Source: an uncultured Verrucomicrobiales bacterium
GTDB lineage: Bacteria; Verrucomicrobiota; Verrucomicrobiia; Verrucomicrobiales; DEV007
Length of the DNA: 37,415 nt
Reading direction: 5' to 3'
Assembly: GCA_937922595.1 (NCBI GenBank)
Contig: CALAIY010000003.1
Span: 1-37,415 of the forward strand
Below, one piece after another: positions 1-8,163 of this stretch; position 1 is the stretch's first letter; the number at the start of each line of letters is the position of its first letter. A program made the position numbers and the translations under genes. The notes beneath the pieces are model-generated. The model worked only from the letters and a program-made list of their open reading frames with translations, was not told the origin of the DNA and ran no database searches.

Positions 1-1103
1 CGGTTTCTTTTTTGGCCGGTGGTTTCGTTGATTAAGCCAAGTTCCTCAAAGCGAGAGAGAACTTTGTTGGCTTGGGTGAACGAAATGGAGAGGCGTTCTT
101 TGACCTGATTGGCCGTGACGGCGGGATACTCGAAAAGATAGTCAAGGAGCGGGAGGGCACCGTTCATATTGCCGACGGCATCGGCGACCTTTTGGCGGGT
201 CGTTTCGCGGAGGGTGATGATTCCTCGGGCAGTCTTCACAGCATCACGGGAGACAGTGGCGACTCCGCGGAGGAAGAACTTAATCCAGCCTTCCCAATCG
301 CCATGGCGGCGGATCGCGGTAAGGCGATCGTAGTATTCCATGCGGTGGAGCTTGAAGTAGTGAGAGAGGTAAAGGAGCGGGAATTCGAGGATATCGCGAT
401 GGCAGAGAAGGAAGGTGATAAGAAGCCGGCCGACCCGACCATTGCCATCGAGGAAGGGGTGGATGGTCTCGAACTGAGCATGAGCGTAGGCGCAGTGGAT
501 AAGGGCGGGGAGATCGCCGGGGGCGTGGAGAAATTTTTCCAAATCACCGAGAGCTTGAGTCATTTCGTGAACGGGTGGCGGAACGTAGGTGGCATCTTTC
601 AAACCACAGCCTCCGGGGGCGATCCAATTTTGCGAGCGGCGGAACTCCCCGGGGTTTCGTTCGCTGCCGCGCGTGCCAGCCATGAGCTTGGCGTGGATTT
701 CCCGAATGAGGCGAAGGGACAGCGGTAGGTTACCGCTGCGGATTTGGTCGAGGCCGTGGTTCATTGCCTTGATGTAGTTTACCACTTCTTCGACGTCCTT
801 CGGTGTATCGTGCTCTCCAGACTCATAGTCGATGACGTCCTCAAGCGTGCTTTGAGTACCTTCGATCTGGGATGAGAGAACAGCTTCGTAGCGAACATAC
901 ATCGCGACAAAGAAATCGGGGCTAGGAAGGACGGAGCAGACGCCATCCAGCCGACCCAAGGCGCGGTCGGCATCAGAAAGGAGGCGAGCGATCTCTTGAT
1001 CTTGGTCGAGAGGCGCGTCCGGGGGCAGTGAAGCCGGGATGAAGGCGGTGTAGCCATCTCTTTGTTTCACAAAATGCCCTGATCGTGCAATAAACTCGCT
1101 CAT
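1..1103 (-). CDS. Fic family protein (AMPylase-like), C-terminus cut by window edge
   Basis: Predicted Fic-domain enzyme, a family that usually transfers AMP from ATP to a hydroxyl group on a target protein. I translated it from the minus strand, starting at the ATG at 1101-1103. The canonical active-site loop HPFLDGNGRVGR lies at residues 215-226 with catalytic His215. Residues 77-82 (SSQIEG) fit the [S/T]xxxE[G/N] inhibitory-helix motif, so this is a class II, N-terminally self-inhibited Fic protein. A Fic_N-like region precedes the Fic core, and residues from about 310 resemble a winged helix (VTANQVKERLSISFTQANKVLSRF). About 367 residues are visible, close to the length of Shewanella-type Fic proteins, so only a short tail should be missing. 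The AbrB-like gene upstream is co-oriented, with 216 AT-rich bases between them. Long plus-strand frames over this gene are shadows. Targets are unknown. Confidence 0.93.
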   Translation of the reverse strand, partial: MSEFIARSGHFVKQRDGYTAFIPASLPPDAPLDQDQEIARLLSDADRALGRLDGVCSVLPSPDFFVAMYVRYEAVLSSQIEGTQSTLEDVIDYESGEHDTPKDVEEVVNYIKAMNHGLDQIRSGNLPLSLRLIREIHAKLMAGTRGSERNPGEFRRSQNWIAPGGCGLKDATYVPPPVHEMTQALGDLEKFLHAPGDLPALIHCAYAHAQFETIHPFLDGNGRVGRLLITFLLCHRDILEFPLLYLSHYFKLHRMEYYDRLTAIRRHGDWEGWIKFFLRGVATVSRDAVKTARGIITLRETTRQKVADAVGNMNGALPLLDYLFEYPAVTANQVKERLSISFTQANKVLSRFEELGLINETTGQKRN

Positions 1104-1164
1104 GAGTGAGATTTATCACCCAAATATAGAATATATCGAGAGAAAACGACTCGCTATTCTCCAA

Positions 1165-1183
1165 ATTACACTATTTTTGTAAT
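1165..1183. promoter_or_regulatory. Short inverted repeat in the fic upstream region
   Basis: The arms ATTACA and TGTAAT are separated by seven bases, inside the AT-rich 216-base gap between fic and the AbrB-like gene. It could be an operator for the AbrB-like regulator or a chance match in AT-rich DNA. No clear -35/-10 pair was assigned. Confidence 0.2.
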
Positions 1184-1319
1184 ATAAATGAAATATTAGA
1201 GAGGTATTTCTGGTGCGAGTAATAAGACTGTAGACCACCGAGATGGGCAATTCCCATTAAAGGAGGTCACTCACATCCGCTGACACTCAAAAAAACAAAC
1301 GGCTATAACAGCACTCACC

Positions 1320-1568
1320 TCATCCGAGCGCTTTTGTAGAAGCCTCATTGGTCTCGACTAGCGAAACCGATTTCCTCGGGTCGGAGAACTTGTCCATGAG
1401 CCCGAACAAAGTTTCGGGAAGAGCTCTCTTACGGAGCAGCACATCACCATCGTCAGTTTTCATGAAACTGATCCGCTCTCCGACTGAAAAGCCGAGAGTT
1501 TCCCGGAGGGCTAAAGGAATCGTAATCTGGCCTTTCGAAGTGATTCGGCAGGTTTCGAATTGTTCCAT
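1320..1568 (-). CDS. AbrB/MazE/SpoVT-type DNA-binding protein
   Basis: Small swapped-hairpin transcription regulator or antitoxin of 82 residues. The N-terminus reads CRITSKGQITIPLALRETLG followed by 'GERISF', which is the hallmark AbrB/MazE/SpoVT beta-hairpin and GD-like turn. The start at 1566-1568 was preferred over an upstream in-frame codon at 1607 because homology begins right after it; no good ribosome binding site decides between them. The C-terminal tail (about 30 residues, 'LFGLMDKFSD...') resembles an antitoxin arm but has no recognised toxin partner: no MazF or PIN gene is adjacent. The next co-oriented gene is fic, and a GNAT remnant lies upstream, so it could be an orphan antitoxin or a local repressor. 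The function as a DNA-binding protein is well supported; the partner is unknown. Confidence 0.82.
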   Translation of the reverse strand: MEQFETCRITSKGQITIPLALRETLGFSVGERISFMKTDDGDVLLRKRALPETLFGLMDKFSDPRKSVSLVETNEASTKALG

Positions 1569-1684
1569 AATTTTTACTACATATGCTTCTGGTAAGAATT
1601 CAACCATTGGAGCAGGAGCTGCGCGATCCAGACCGAAGCCACCTCAGCCTCATCAAGCTGATCCGCAAATACCGGCGCTGCGAA

Positions 1685-1798
1685 TCACGAGACCAAGGAC
1701 TGCTTCGAGATAATCAGACGGAGCGATTCCGGCGATACCCGGGTGAAGCCGAATTTTTCGTAGAATGGGACGAGGCTTTTGTCCGGCGCCCTGTCCAT
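1685..1798 (-). pseudogene. Remnant of a GNAT-type acetyltransferase C-terminus
   Basis: The minus strand encodes a 37-residue frame containing PFYEKFGFTRV, the typical C-terminal beta6/beta7 region of GNAT N-acetyltransferases, and then a stop. The acetyl-CoA-binding core (R/QxxGxG/A) is absent: the frame is closed by a TGA 15 bases upstream of the ATG, and no continuation was recognised in other frames up to 1926. It therefore looks like the surviving tail of a deleted gene. The rest of the 1569-1926 gap holds no gene I can support; plus-strand frames there (for example 1583-1855) have no recognisable similarity. Confidence 0.5.
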
Positions 1799-1926
1799 GG
1801 AAATTCCAGTGCCTCAAGCTACATAGAGGGAATCAGTAAAGACTCTTCACTATGATGGATGGATTACCCTAGCGTTGGGCTGGGCTCTCGCTCTGGACGA
1901 TGTCCGGCAATCGCGGTTTTCTACCG

Positions 1927-3843
1927 TCAGTCGAGCCACACGACTAGCCGAAGGAAAATGCGCATTTCTGGATCGAGAGGAGTTGTGGAACCTGAGAGAT
2001 CGGTCCAATTGATCAGGTCTGTGGAAGACTCAGTGATAAGAATCGATGCCGTGTCCGGAAGGTCGGCGGGGAGAGCTAGGCCAATCGTGTTATCACCAAG
2101 CTCTATCGCAGGAGCGGGATTGGGCACGGAGGGATCAAAACCAAGGGCAAACTCGATTGCGTTGGGCAGCGAATCACCATCGGGATCATCGGTAGCTCCT
2201 CTCTGGCCGTCAGGAAGGGATGCTGCATTCGCAGCCACCCAGTCTTCGTAGCTTAGGCGAGGAGTGACAGCGAGTAAAATCCTGTCACCGTTCTCCTGTT
2301 CCGATTGATTTTGATTACTGTCTGATAGAACAATGGAAGTAATAAACTCGTCTTCTTCCGGGAGGACATCGATAGTAGCATTAAAGGTGTAGGTGCCTGA
2401 TAGGCTAGTGCCTTCGACGATATCCGCAGAATCAAATTCGCCAAAGCCGACTTCAGCACCACCGTCATCGAAAAAAGAAATACTCCCGCTTGCGACACCG
2501 GAAATATCATCGGTAGCAGAGATAGTAACACTGATAGTGGCAGGCAGGGGAGTGTTCCGAGGGAAGGGATCGGAGGAAAAGGTGACTGCGCCAAGAGCAG
2601 GTGGCGTATTATCGATTGTTAAATTAGTATTGATAACTGTGAGGACTTCACTGCTACCAGAAGGGAACGGAATATCATCGCTAGCACCATCATTACTATA
2701 ACGAACAGAATTGTTAAATTCATCCGCTATATCTAGGGATAAAGGATAGCTTCCTGGCTCAAAAGATGTGGAAATTCTTAACTCGCCTTCGTAAATATTT
2801 GAAGAGTTCTCGATTTTCTCCAGCTCGACAAAGCTTTCAGCTTCATTGAAGAAGACACACATAAAATCGATGCCGACGCCTAGATCGACTGCCTCAGCAC
2901 GAAAAACTACGGTCTGAGATCCATCGGAAACATCTACGCTGGTAGGATTAACACTAAAGGAGATGAGCACTGGAGCCACCTCATCCTCAATGACCTCGAA
3001 TTGCTGATCGGAATCACCAGGGAATGCCTGGGCATCAATGATCGTACCATAGTTAGTGGTGCGATTAGACACATCAACCGCCCGGATGGCTGGTTTCCAG
3101 GTGATAGGCTCGTTAGTCCCGTTGTCGACTGACGCAGGAATTTCTCTCGTAAATTCATAGACGCCTGAGGTCGCATCGCCTGAGATTCGGTTTCCGATAA
3201 GCTCGATAGGTGGTTCGATGAGCTCACCGTCGCCAGCATCGTCGAGGTAAAGCTCAAGGATGAGGGAGTCGATGCCTCGATCATCGCTGGCTTCGGCACG
3301 GAAGGTCACTGTTTGTGGATCAGTGCCATCATCAAGGAATACTGCCATAGCCGGAGAAATCGAAAGGAGCGAAAGCACAGGAGGATCCATATCGACGTCT
3401 CCAGTATTCATAATATCGAGGGTGCCGCCGAAGCTTCCAGGGAATGCATTGCTGGCGGCTGAGTAGCTGGACATATCGCCATTATTTTCTTCAACGGTAA
3501 CGACAACTGCCCAGTCTCCAGCGGGACGAAACGCTGGGATTTCAAGCTCACCGGAATAGATTCCCCCGGCGGCATCACCAGACGTTCGCATAAGCACTCC
3601 CTCTCCTCCTTCAATGTATCCGGCGCTCGCCGCAAGATCGGACATCGAATCCGATACCTGGATCAAGATAGATTTGATATCGTCGGGAGAAGTGATTCCC
3701 ATCGTGACCGTGGTGGCCGCCGCCGCCCCGCTGCTGATATCGAATGTTTCTTGCGAAAAAGAAATGCTATCGAGGACAGGCGATTCTGCGTAAGCGATAT
3801 TAGCCGAAAGGAGAAAAGTAAGCAGGTAGGGTGAAACCTTCAT
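1927..3843 (-). CDS. Secreted multi-repeat beta-sandwich protein
   Basis: Exported protein of 638 residues with a signal peptide (residues 1-19, ending AYA). Four tandem repeats of roughly 105-135 residues follow, from about 20 to 525. Each starts with 'P.L.s..fs' and carries a 'tvtf.aea.Dd.gI' strand, then 'sg.Y.gel.ip' and, in three of them, a 'Y.......FPG/S' segment. They look like Ig-like or cadherin-like beta-sandwiches. Near residues 535-580 there is an acidic, probably calcium-binding linker with the verrucomicrobial pattern DDPDGDSLPNAIEFALG. The last ~60 residues form a small module with STDLINWTDL and FLRL, seen in other exported proteins of this window. No catalytic motif, PEP-CTERM tail or membrane anchor is visible. 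It is probably an adhesive or structural surface protein. It is transcribed divergently from the kinase at 4131. Confidence 0.85.
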   Translation of the reverse strand: MKVSPYLLTFLLSANIAYAESPVLDSISFSQETFDISSGAAAATTVTMGITSPDDIKSILIQVSDSMSDLAASAGYIEGGEGVLMRTSGDAAGGIYSGELEIPAFRPAGDWAVVVTVEENNGDMSSYSAASNAFPGSFGGTLDIMNTGDVDMDPPVLSLLSISPAMAVFLDDGTDPQTVTFRAEASDDRGIDSLILELYLDDAGDGELIEPPIELIGNRISGDATSGVYEFTREIPASVDNGTNEPITWKPAIRAVDVSNRTTNYGTIIDAQAFPGDSDQQFEVIEDEVAPVLISFSVNPTSVDVSDGSQTVVFRAEAVDLGVGIDFMCVFFNEAESFVELEKIENSSNIYEGELRISTSFEPGSYPLSLDIADEFNNSVRYSNDGASDDIPFPSGSSEVLTVINTNLTIDNTPPALGAVTFSSDPFPRNTPLPATISVTISATDDISGVASGSISFFDDGGAEVGFGEFDSADIVEGTSLSGTYTFNATIDVLPEEDEFITSIVLSDSNQNQSEQENGDRILLAVTPRLSYEDWVAANAASLPDGQRGATDDPDGDSLPNAIEFALGFDPSVPNPAPAIELGDNTIGLALPADLPDTASILITESSTDLINWTDLSGSTTPLDPEMRIFLRLVVWLD

Positions 3844-4040
3844 GCTTGATGGTTGACCACCAATTCTTAGGACGCAAATTTTTAGATAGCACAGCGCGGA
3901 AAACGATCTCTGGAGTGCGTGGAGCGGCGGCGTTTCTCGAGGCCATCGGCAAAGGAAGCAGATCCTACATAGAACTCAGCCAGAGCCTGCTCATTAGACT
4001 TCAAACCGCTCCCTCTCTCCAAAAAAACCATTTATTTCTC

Positions 4041-4087
4041 TAATCAATATCGGCGCTCAAAATCCCGGTGCATTTGGAAATTGATTA
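4041..4087. promoter_or_regulatory. 8-bp inverted repeat upstream of the hybrid kinase gene
   Basis: Perfect arms TAATCAAT (4041-4048) and ATTGATTA (4080-4087) are separated by 31 bases, about 45 bases upstream of the kinase start. They sit in the 287-base gap between two divergent genes, which otherwise shows no gene. The arrangement could be a two-site operator or the foot of a hairpin. No protein can be assigned to it from sequence. Confidence 0.3.
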
Positions 4088-4130
4088 TCACACTGAATAT
4101 GGTAAATATTGAAAGTCTGTTTGTCGCCTC

Positions 4131-5783
4131 ATGCACTCCCCCCCCAATGCTGATTCTTTTGAGCCCAGATTGCTGGATCATCGTCTCCCGGATACACCTA
4201 CGGAGCTTTCTCAGTTGGTGCTAGATGAGCTGCCTTTAAGAATTTACTGGAAAAACCCGAACGGAGTCTATTTGGGATGCAATATGCCGGTAGCTAGAGA
4301 TGCAGGGCTCAATCATCCTAAAGATCTTATCGGAAAAACAGATTTTGATCTTCCCTGGGGCAAGGCTCATGCAGTGGCTTACCGAAAGGAGGATCTTTCG
4401 GTGATGTATTCGGGGAAGCCGAAGGTGAATTTTGACGAAGAGCAATTGCTTTCGGATGGCTCAATTCGCCACATGGAGACGACGAAGAAGCCCCTTTACT
4501 GCGAAGCGGGTGAGATCGTGGGTGTCCTTGGAATCACGCGGTTGATTACTGAGAAAAAAAAGGCGGAGCAGGCACTTCTGAAAGCGCGTGATGCGGCGGA
4601 GGTCGCAAACCAGATGAAGAGAGAGTTCATCTCTACGATGAGTCACGAAATTCGCTCGCCGATGAATGTGATCCTCGGCTATATCGATCTCCTCAGTATT
4701 CAGGAAAAAGATGCTGCAAAGAAGGACACGCTGAAGACAATGACTACGAACGGGCAGCGGCTTCGAGAGATCATTGATGACGTTTTTGATATTGGGAAGA
4801 TCGAATCAGATGATTTCATCCCGGAAAAGGTGGCGTTTGATCCAGTAAAGGTGTTTACCCGCCACTTCGAAGCGATGGAGCCATTGGCCGCGGAGCGCGG
4901 AATCGGCTACACGGCTGAGATCGCAGACAATCTCCCCCAATCGGTGATGAGCGACCCGGTGCGCTGGGGGCAAATCATTCGCAACCTCTTGAGCAATGCG
5001 ATCAAATTCACTCCAAAAGGCACAGTAAAGGCAACGCTTTCGGCGACGCCTACGACCGACATCCCCTGCGGAGTGCGCCTCCATCTCACCGTGAAGGACA
5101 CTGGCATCGGAATGAATGCGGAAACTCTTGGGCAGCTTTTTCAGAAATTTTATCGTTCAGACAATTCGATCGGCCGTGAATTCCCAGGGACGGGATTGGG
5201 GCTCTGTATCAGCCGAAAAATCGCTCGTATCCTGGGGGGTGATGTGACGGTGGCGACGACTTGGGAGGATAAGGGCTCGACTTTCGTCGCTTCAATCACC
5301 TGCCCCGCATGTCCGGAGGTAGAGTCCCCCCCGCTACGACATGAGCCTGACACAAGTAACAGCCTGCCCGACCTGGAAATTATCGCAGTCGATGATCTCC
5401 CGGCGAACCTCCTCCTGGTGAAGGCCTACCTAAAGCAAATCGGCCTCCCATGCACCACCTTCTCAAGCGCGAAAACTGCACTCACCCACATCAATAAAAA
5501 TAACGTCGATGTGATCCTAATGGATATCGAGATGCCGAAGATGAATGGACTCGAACTGACCCGTGAAATCCGCGATCGTGACATGCAATCCGCGCTTTTA
5601 GACCGCGATATTCACATCATCGCGATGACGGCAGGCGTCCTACCCGAAGAGCGCCAGCGCTGCTTTGATGCAGGAATGAATGACTACCTCTCAAAGCCGT
5701 TTAACCTGGCGGAGCTAACAACCACGCTCGCAAAGGTGACATTAGATGCTGAGACCTCCGCAGGATTAAGCCTAGCGAGCTAG
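4131..5783 (+). CDS. PAS/histidine kinase/receiver hybrid sensor kinase
   Basis: Soluble hybrid two-component kinase of 550 residues; no transmembrane segment or signal peptide is visible, so it should sense a cytoplasmic cue. A PAS/PAC domain (about 30-145, with 'YWKNPNGVYLGCN' and 'LIGKTDFDLPW') is followed by the HisKA box FISTMSHEIRSPMN with phosphorylatable His172. The ATPase domain has N-box NLLSNAIKF (Asn289), G1 DTGIGM and G2 GTGLGL. A C-terminal receiver domain (about 415-540) carries phospho-acceptor Asp465 in LMDIEMP and the conserved Lys522 in SKPF. Every catalytic residue appears intact. It has no adjacent response regulator with an output domain, so it is an orphan; phosphate may pass to a distant Hpt protein. 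Eight consecutive C residues occupy codons 3-5, directly after the start. No strong ribosome binding site precedes the ATG. Confidence 0.93.
   Translation: MHSPPNADSFEPRLLDHRLPDTPTELSQLVLDELPLRIYWKNPNGVYLGCNMPVARDAGLNHPKDLIGKTDFDLPWGKAHAVAYRKEDLSVMYSGKPKVNFDEEQLLSDGSIRHMETTKKPLYCEAGEIVGVLGITRLITEKKKAEQALLKARDAAEVANQMKREFISTMSHEIRSPMNVILGYIDLLSIQEKDAAKKDTLKTMTTNGQRLREIIDDVFDIGKIESDDFIPEKVAFDPVKVFTRHFEAMEPLAAERGIGYTAEIADNLPQSVMSDPVRWGQIIRNLLSNAIKFTPKGTVKATLSATPTTDIPCGVRLHLTVKDTGIGMNAETLGQLFQKFYRSDNSIGREFPGTGLGLCISRKIARILGGDVTVATTWEDKGSTFVASITCPACPEVESPPLRHEPDTSNSLPDLEIIAVDDLPANLLLVKAYLKQIGLPCTTFSSAKTALTHINKNNVDVILMDIEMPKMNGLELTREIRDRDMQSALLDRDIHIIAMTAGVLPEERQRCFDAGMNDYLSKPFNLAELTTTLAKVTLDAETSAGLSLAS
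4138..4145 (+). repeat. C8 homopolymer at the start of the kinase gene
   Basis: A run of eight C bases immediately follows the first two codons of the hybrid kinase. A one-base change in length would shift the frame at codon 5 and abolish the protein. C8 tracts also occur inside the genes at 9080 (9835-9842), 12371 (13722-13729) and 25354 (26595-26602), so the general C bias of the plus-strand genes may explain it. Confidence 0.7.
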
Positions 5784-5838
5784 CGAAATCAATTTTTTCG
5801 TAGGACTCTAATAGAAAGGACGTCTTGGGCTTTGAGCA

Positions 5839-5854
5839 GGGCGGAGTCTCGCCC
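5839..5854 (+). promoter_or_regulatory. 5-bp GC hairpin just upstream of the ABC-cluster first gene
   Basis: GGGCG and CGCCC flank a six-base loop, ending 11 bases before the ATG at 5866. There is no T-run after it, so it is not a classical terminator for the kinase gene. It may be a translation-modulating hairpin or a chance structure. Confidence 0.25.
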
Positions 5855-5865
5855 ATAGTCATGCC

Positions 5866-7170
5866 ATGTCCGACGAACCTGGTATCTCCCCCATCCCCAT
5901 CGGCGGCAACGTGTCTCCATCAAATAGCGAAGCCGACACACCCGAATCAGCCGCAGCCCCCGTGACCGAGCCAATCCCAATTGGCGCTAAAACTACCACT
6001 GTAAAAGACGCTGACGATCATATCCAGCTCCAGCCTGAGCCATCGTCTCTTCCCCCAGGCCCGGAGCCTGTAGCCCTACCAGAAGCCCCCGTCGCAATAC
6101 CGGCTCCATCGCCGCCAGCAGCGGAAACTCCCGCGCCCGCCGTGACGCGGTTTTTCCACACCCACGCATTCACCTCGGTCGCAGGACTTGCCCTTCTCCT
6201 CACCGCACTCTTCGTCCCGCACTGGGATTGGGCGAAAGCCCTTGCCGATGCCTCGCCAAATAATCCCACCGCTGCCTGGCTCGCCGAGCAATCTGGCAGC
6301 TCCACATTCGCCGGTAATATCTGGGAGGCTCTTCGCGCCGCCCTCCTCACCGCCATCGGAGGAATCGCTGCCTTCGCACTCTATCGCCGCCATCAAAAAT
6401 TCAATACCATCTCCCGCGTCATCCTTCATGTCGCTCTCACATCACTTTCGCTCATCCTGCTCGGAATCGTCATAAAATCACTCGGCTCCGATAGCACACG
6501 CTGGGATTTTGCCGATATTTTGAGTTCTGCCGGCCTCGTCTACCCTGTCGTCGCGCTTTTTTGGAGCCGCCCACGCTGGGCACAGCTCCTCCTGGCTACA
6601 TTCGCCTTCGGAATCAGCTGGTATGCCGCCACCCAAGCCACGCCCGAAGATTTTACCGCAGCTCAAGCCTCTCTCTTACCCATACTTCCCGCCCTAGGGC
6701 TCATGTTACTCGGCCTCGCCGCAGGCGAAGCCCTCCTCCGCCCTCACGTATCCATCACACCTGGAAAAACAGCCGCCTGGACCTGGGCAGTTTTCGCCGC
6801 AGGCGTCGCGACCATCGCCATCGGTTGGGCACTCCATCACTTCGGCATCGCCCCTGCACGACTTCCCGACGCTCCTCTAGGCACGCTACTACTGGGATCT
6901 GGCACCGCCATAGCGCTCGCAGCCATCTTCCATCTGATCCCCCGAAAGCTCCTCCCATTCAATGCCATCGGCACCTACGGCATCGCCTTCTATATCGCGC
7001 TCCACACCCTAGCCCCCTCCCTTCACTCCATCTTCGAGACCCACCTTCGCCCCGGCTACCTCTCCCTCTTCGGCACCCCCTCCACGCCGCTCATCCAAAA
7101 TATCCTCATCACCGCCATCCTCTGGATCGCCACCTCCTGGCTCGCCTCACGGAAAACCGCCTCCTCCTAA
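5866..7170 (+). CDS. Polytopic membrane protein of unknown function, first gene of an ABC cluster
   Basis: I do not recognise the family. The 434-residue protein has a cytoplasmic-looking, proline- and alanine-rich N-terminal tail of about 95 residues containing two short 'PIPIG' repeats and no signal peptide. About ten hydrophobic segments follow from residue ~100 to the end (for example 'FTSVAGLALLLTALFV', 'LTSLSLILLGIVI', 'NILITAILWIATSWLAS'). No catalytic motif was found. Its TAA stop directly abuts the ATG of the ABC ATPase gene (zero intergenic bases), which implies translational coupling and a shared role with the transporter, perhaps as an extra membrane subunit. Codons are overwhelmingly C-ending, as in the following genes. 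An overlapping 289-residue frame rich in Arg, His and Pro (6561-7430) is an artefact of that bias. Confidence 0.8.
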   Translation: MSDEPGISPIPIGGNVSPSNSEADTPESAAAPVTEPIPIGAKTTTVKDADDHIQLQPEPSSLPPGPEPVALPEAPVAIPAPSPPAAETPAPAVTRFFHTHAFTSVAGLALLLTALFVPHWDWAKALADASPNNPTAAWLAEQSGSSTFAGNIWEALRAALLTAIGGIAAFALYRRHQKFNTISRVILHVALTSLSLILLGIVIKSLGSDSTRWDFADILSSAGLVYPVVALFWSRPRWAQLLLATFAFGISWYAATQATPEDFTAAQASLLPILPALGLMLLGLAAGEALLRPHVSITPGKTAAWTWAVFAAGVATIAIGWALHHFGIAPARLPDAPLGTLLLGSGTAIALAAIFHLIPRKLLPFNAIGTYGIAFYIALHTLAPSLHSIFETHLRPGYLSLFGTPSTPLIQNILITAILWIATSWLASRKTASS

Positions 7171-8064
7171 ATGGACCCCGCTCCCGCCTCCACATCCGTC
7201 CCAGCAGCCGTCACCATCTCCGGCCTCACCAAGACCTTCTCCCTCCCCGGCGTTCGCAACAAAACGACCGTCACCGCCGTCGACGACCTCTCCTTCACCG
7301 TCGCCCCCGGCGAAATCTACGGCCTCATCGGGCCAAACGGCTCAGGCAAATCCACCACCATGAAAGTCCTCCTCGGGCTCATGGCTCCCACCTCCGGCGA
7401 CACCGCCATCTTTGGCCGCGACAGCCGTGATTTCGCCGCCCGCACCGACGTCGGCTACCTCCCCGAAAACCCCTATTTCTACAAACACCTCACCGCCAGC
7501 GAGACACTCTATTTCTACGGAAAGCTCTGCGGACTAAAGCGCGCACCCCTCCGTGAACGCACCCAAGAGCTCCTCGCCCTCGTCGACCTCGAAGCCGCCC
7601 GCGACCGCCGCCTCGGCGGCTACTCCAAAGGCATGCTCCAACGCATCGCCCTCGCCGCCGCCCTCATCGGCTCCCCCCGCATGGTCGTCCTCGACGAGCC
7701 CACCGCCGGAGTCGACCCCGCCGGGTCGCGCAAAATCCGCGACCTCGTCATCTCCCTCCGCGACCGCGGCATCACCGTCTTCCTCTGCTCCCACCTCCTC
7801 GCCCAAGTACAAGAAGTCTGCGACCGCATCGGCATCATCGCCCGCGGCCGCATGGTCAATGAAGGCACCGTAGACGAACTCCTCTCCGTAAAAGACGAGA
7901 CCGAAATCCTCCTCCGCCACGCCACCCCCGAAGCCCTAGCCGCCATAAAGAAATCTCTAATAGACCACCCAAAAACCGAACTCATCCGCACCGGCCACCC
8001 CGAAGCCTCCCTCGAGACCCTCTTCCTCTCCGAGACAAACTCCGAAGACAGCCTCGACACCTAA
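7171..8064 (+). CDS. ABC-2 type transporter ATP-binding protein
   Basis: ATP-binding subunit (297 residues) of an ABC-2 exporter. Walker A GPNGSGKST is at residues 54-62, the signature YSKGM at 151-155, Walker B MVVLDE at 171-176, and the H-loop His208 follows in 'CSHLL'. The YSKGM form of the signature and the 'LPENPYFYKHLTASETL' segment are typical of the CcmA/NatA-like branch of ABC-2 ATPases, which drive exporters of drugs, ions, polysaccharides or envelope components. It begins directly on the stop codon of the upstream membrane-protein gene and is followed after 99 bases by the permease gene. All nucleotide-binding motifs are intact. The substrate cannot be read from the sequence. Confidence 0.96.
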   Translation: MDPAPASTSVPAAVTISGLTKTFSLPGVRNKTTVTAVDDLSFTVAPGEIYGLIGPNGSGKSTTMKVLLGLMAPTSGDTAIFGRDSRDFAARTDVGYLPENPYFYKHLTASETLYFYGKLCGLKRAPLRERTQELLALVDLEAARDRRLGGYSKGMLQRIALAAALIGSPRMVVLDEPTAGVDPAGSRKIRDLVISLRDRGITVFLCSHLLAQVQEVCDRIGIIARGRMVNEGTVDELLSVKDETEILLRHATPEALAAIKKSLIDHPKTELIRTGHPEASLETLFLSETNSEDSLDT

Positions 8065-8072
8065 AAAGCATT

Positions 8073-8150
8073 CAGTTTTCACACCTCAGCATCCCCCTCC
8101 CCCACCCCAAAGAATCCGTCTGCCCTCTGAAAACGGAACTCTGAAAACTG
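8073..8150. repeat. Spaced 9-bp inverted repeat with an internal direct repeat
   Basis: CAGTTTTCA at 8073-8081 is the exact reverse complement of TGAAAACTG at 8142-8150. The sequence CTCTGAAAAC occurs twice near the right arm. The element fills most of the 99-base gap between the ABC ATPase and permease genes. It may be a dispersed intergenic repeat or an mRNA-stability structure within the operon. Confidence 0.3.
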
Positions 8151-8163
8151 CACACTCCCCACG

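Noticed and set aside
72-728. 218-codon plus-strand frame at the left end
   Set aside because: It is the shadow of the Fic gene on the minus strand, which carries the HPFxDGNGRxGR motif.
1583-1855. 90-codon plus-strand frame in the gap beside the AbrB-like gene
   Set aside because: It overlaps the GNAT remnant on the other strand, has no ribosome binding site and no similarity I recognise.
6561-7430. 289-codon plus-strand frame overlapping the membrane protein and the ABC ATPase
   Set aside because: Extremely Arg/His/Pro-rich translation in the wrong frame of two well-supported genes; a composition artefact.
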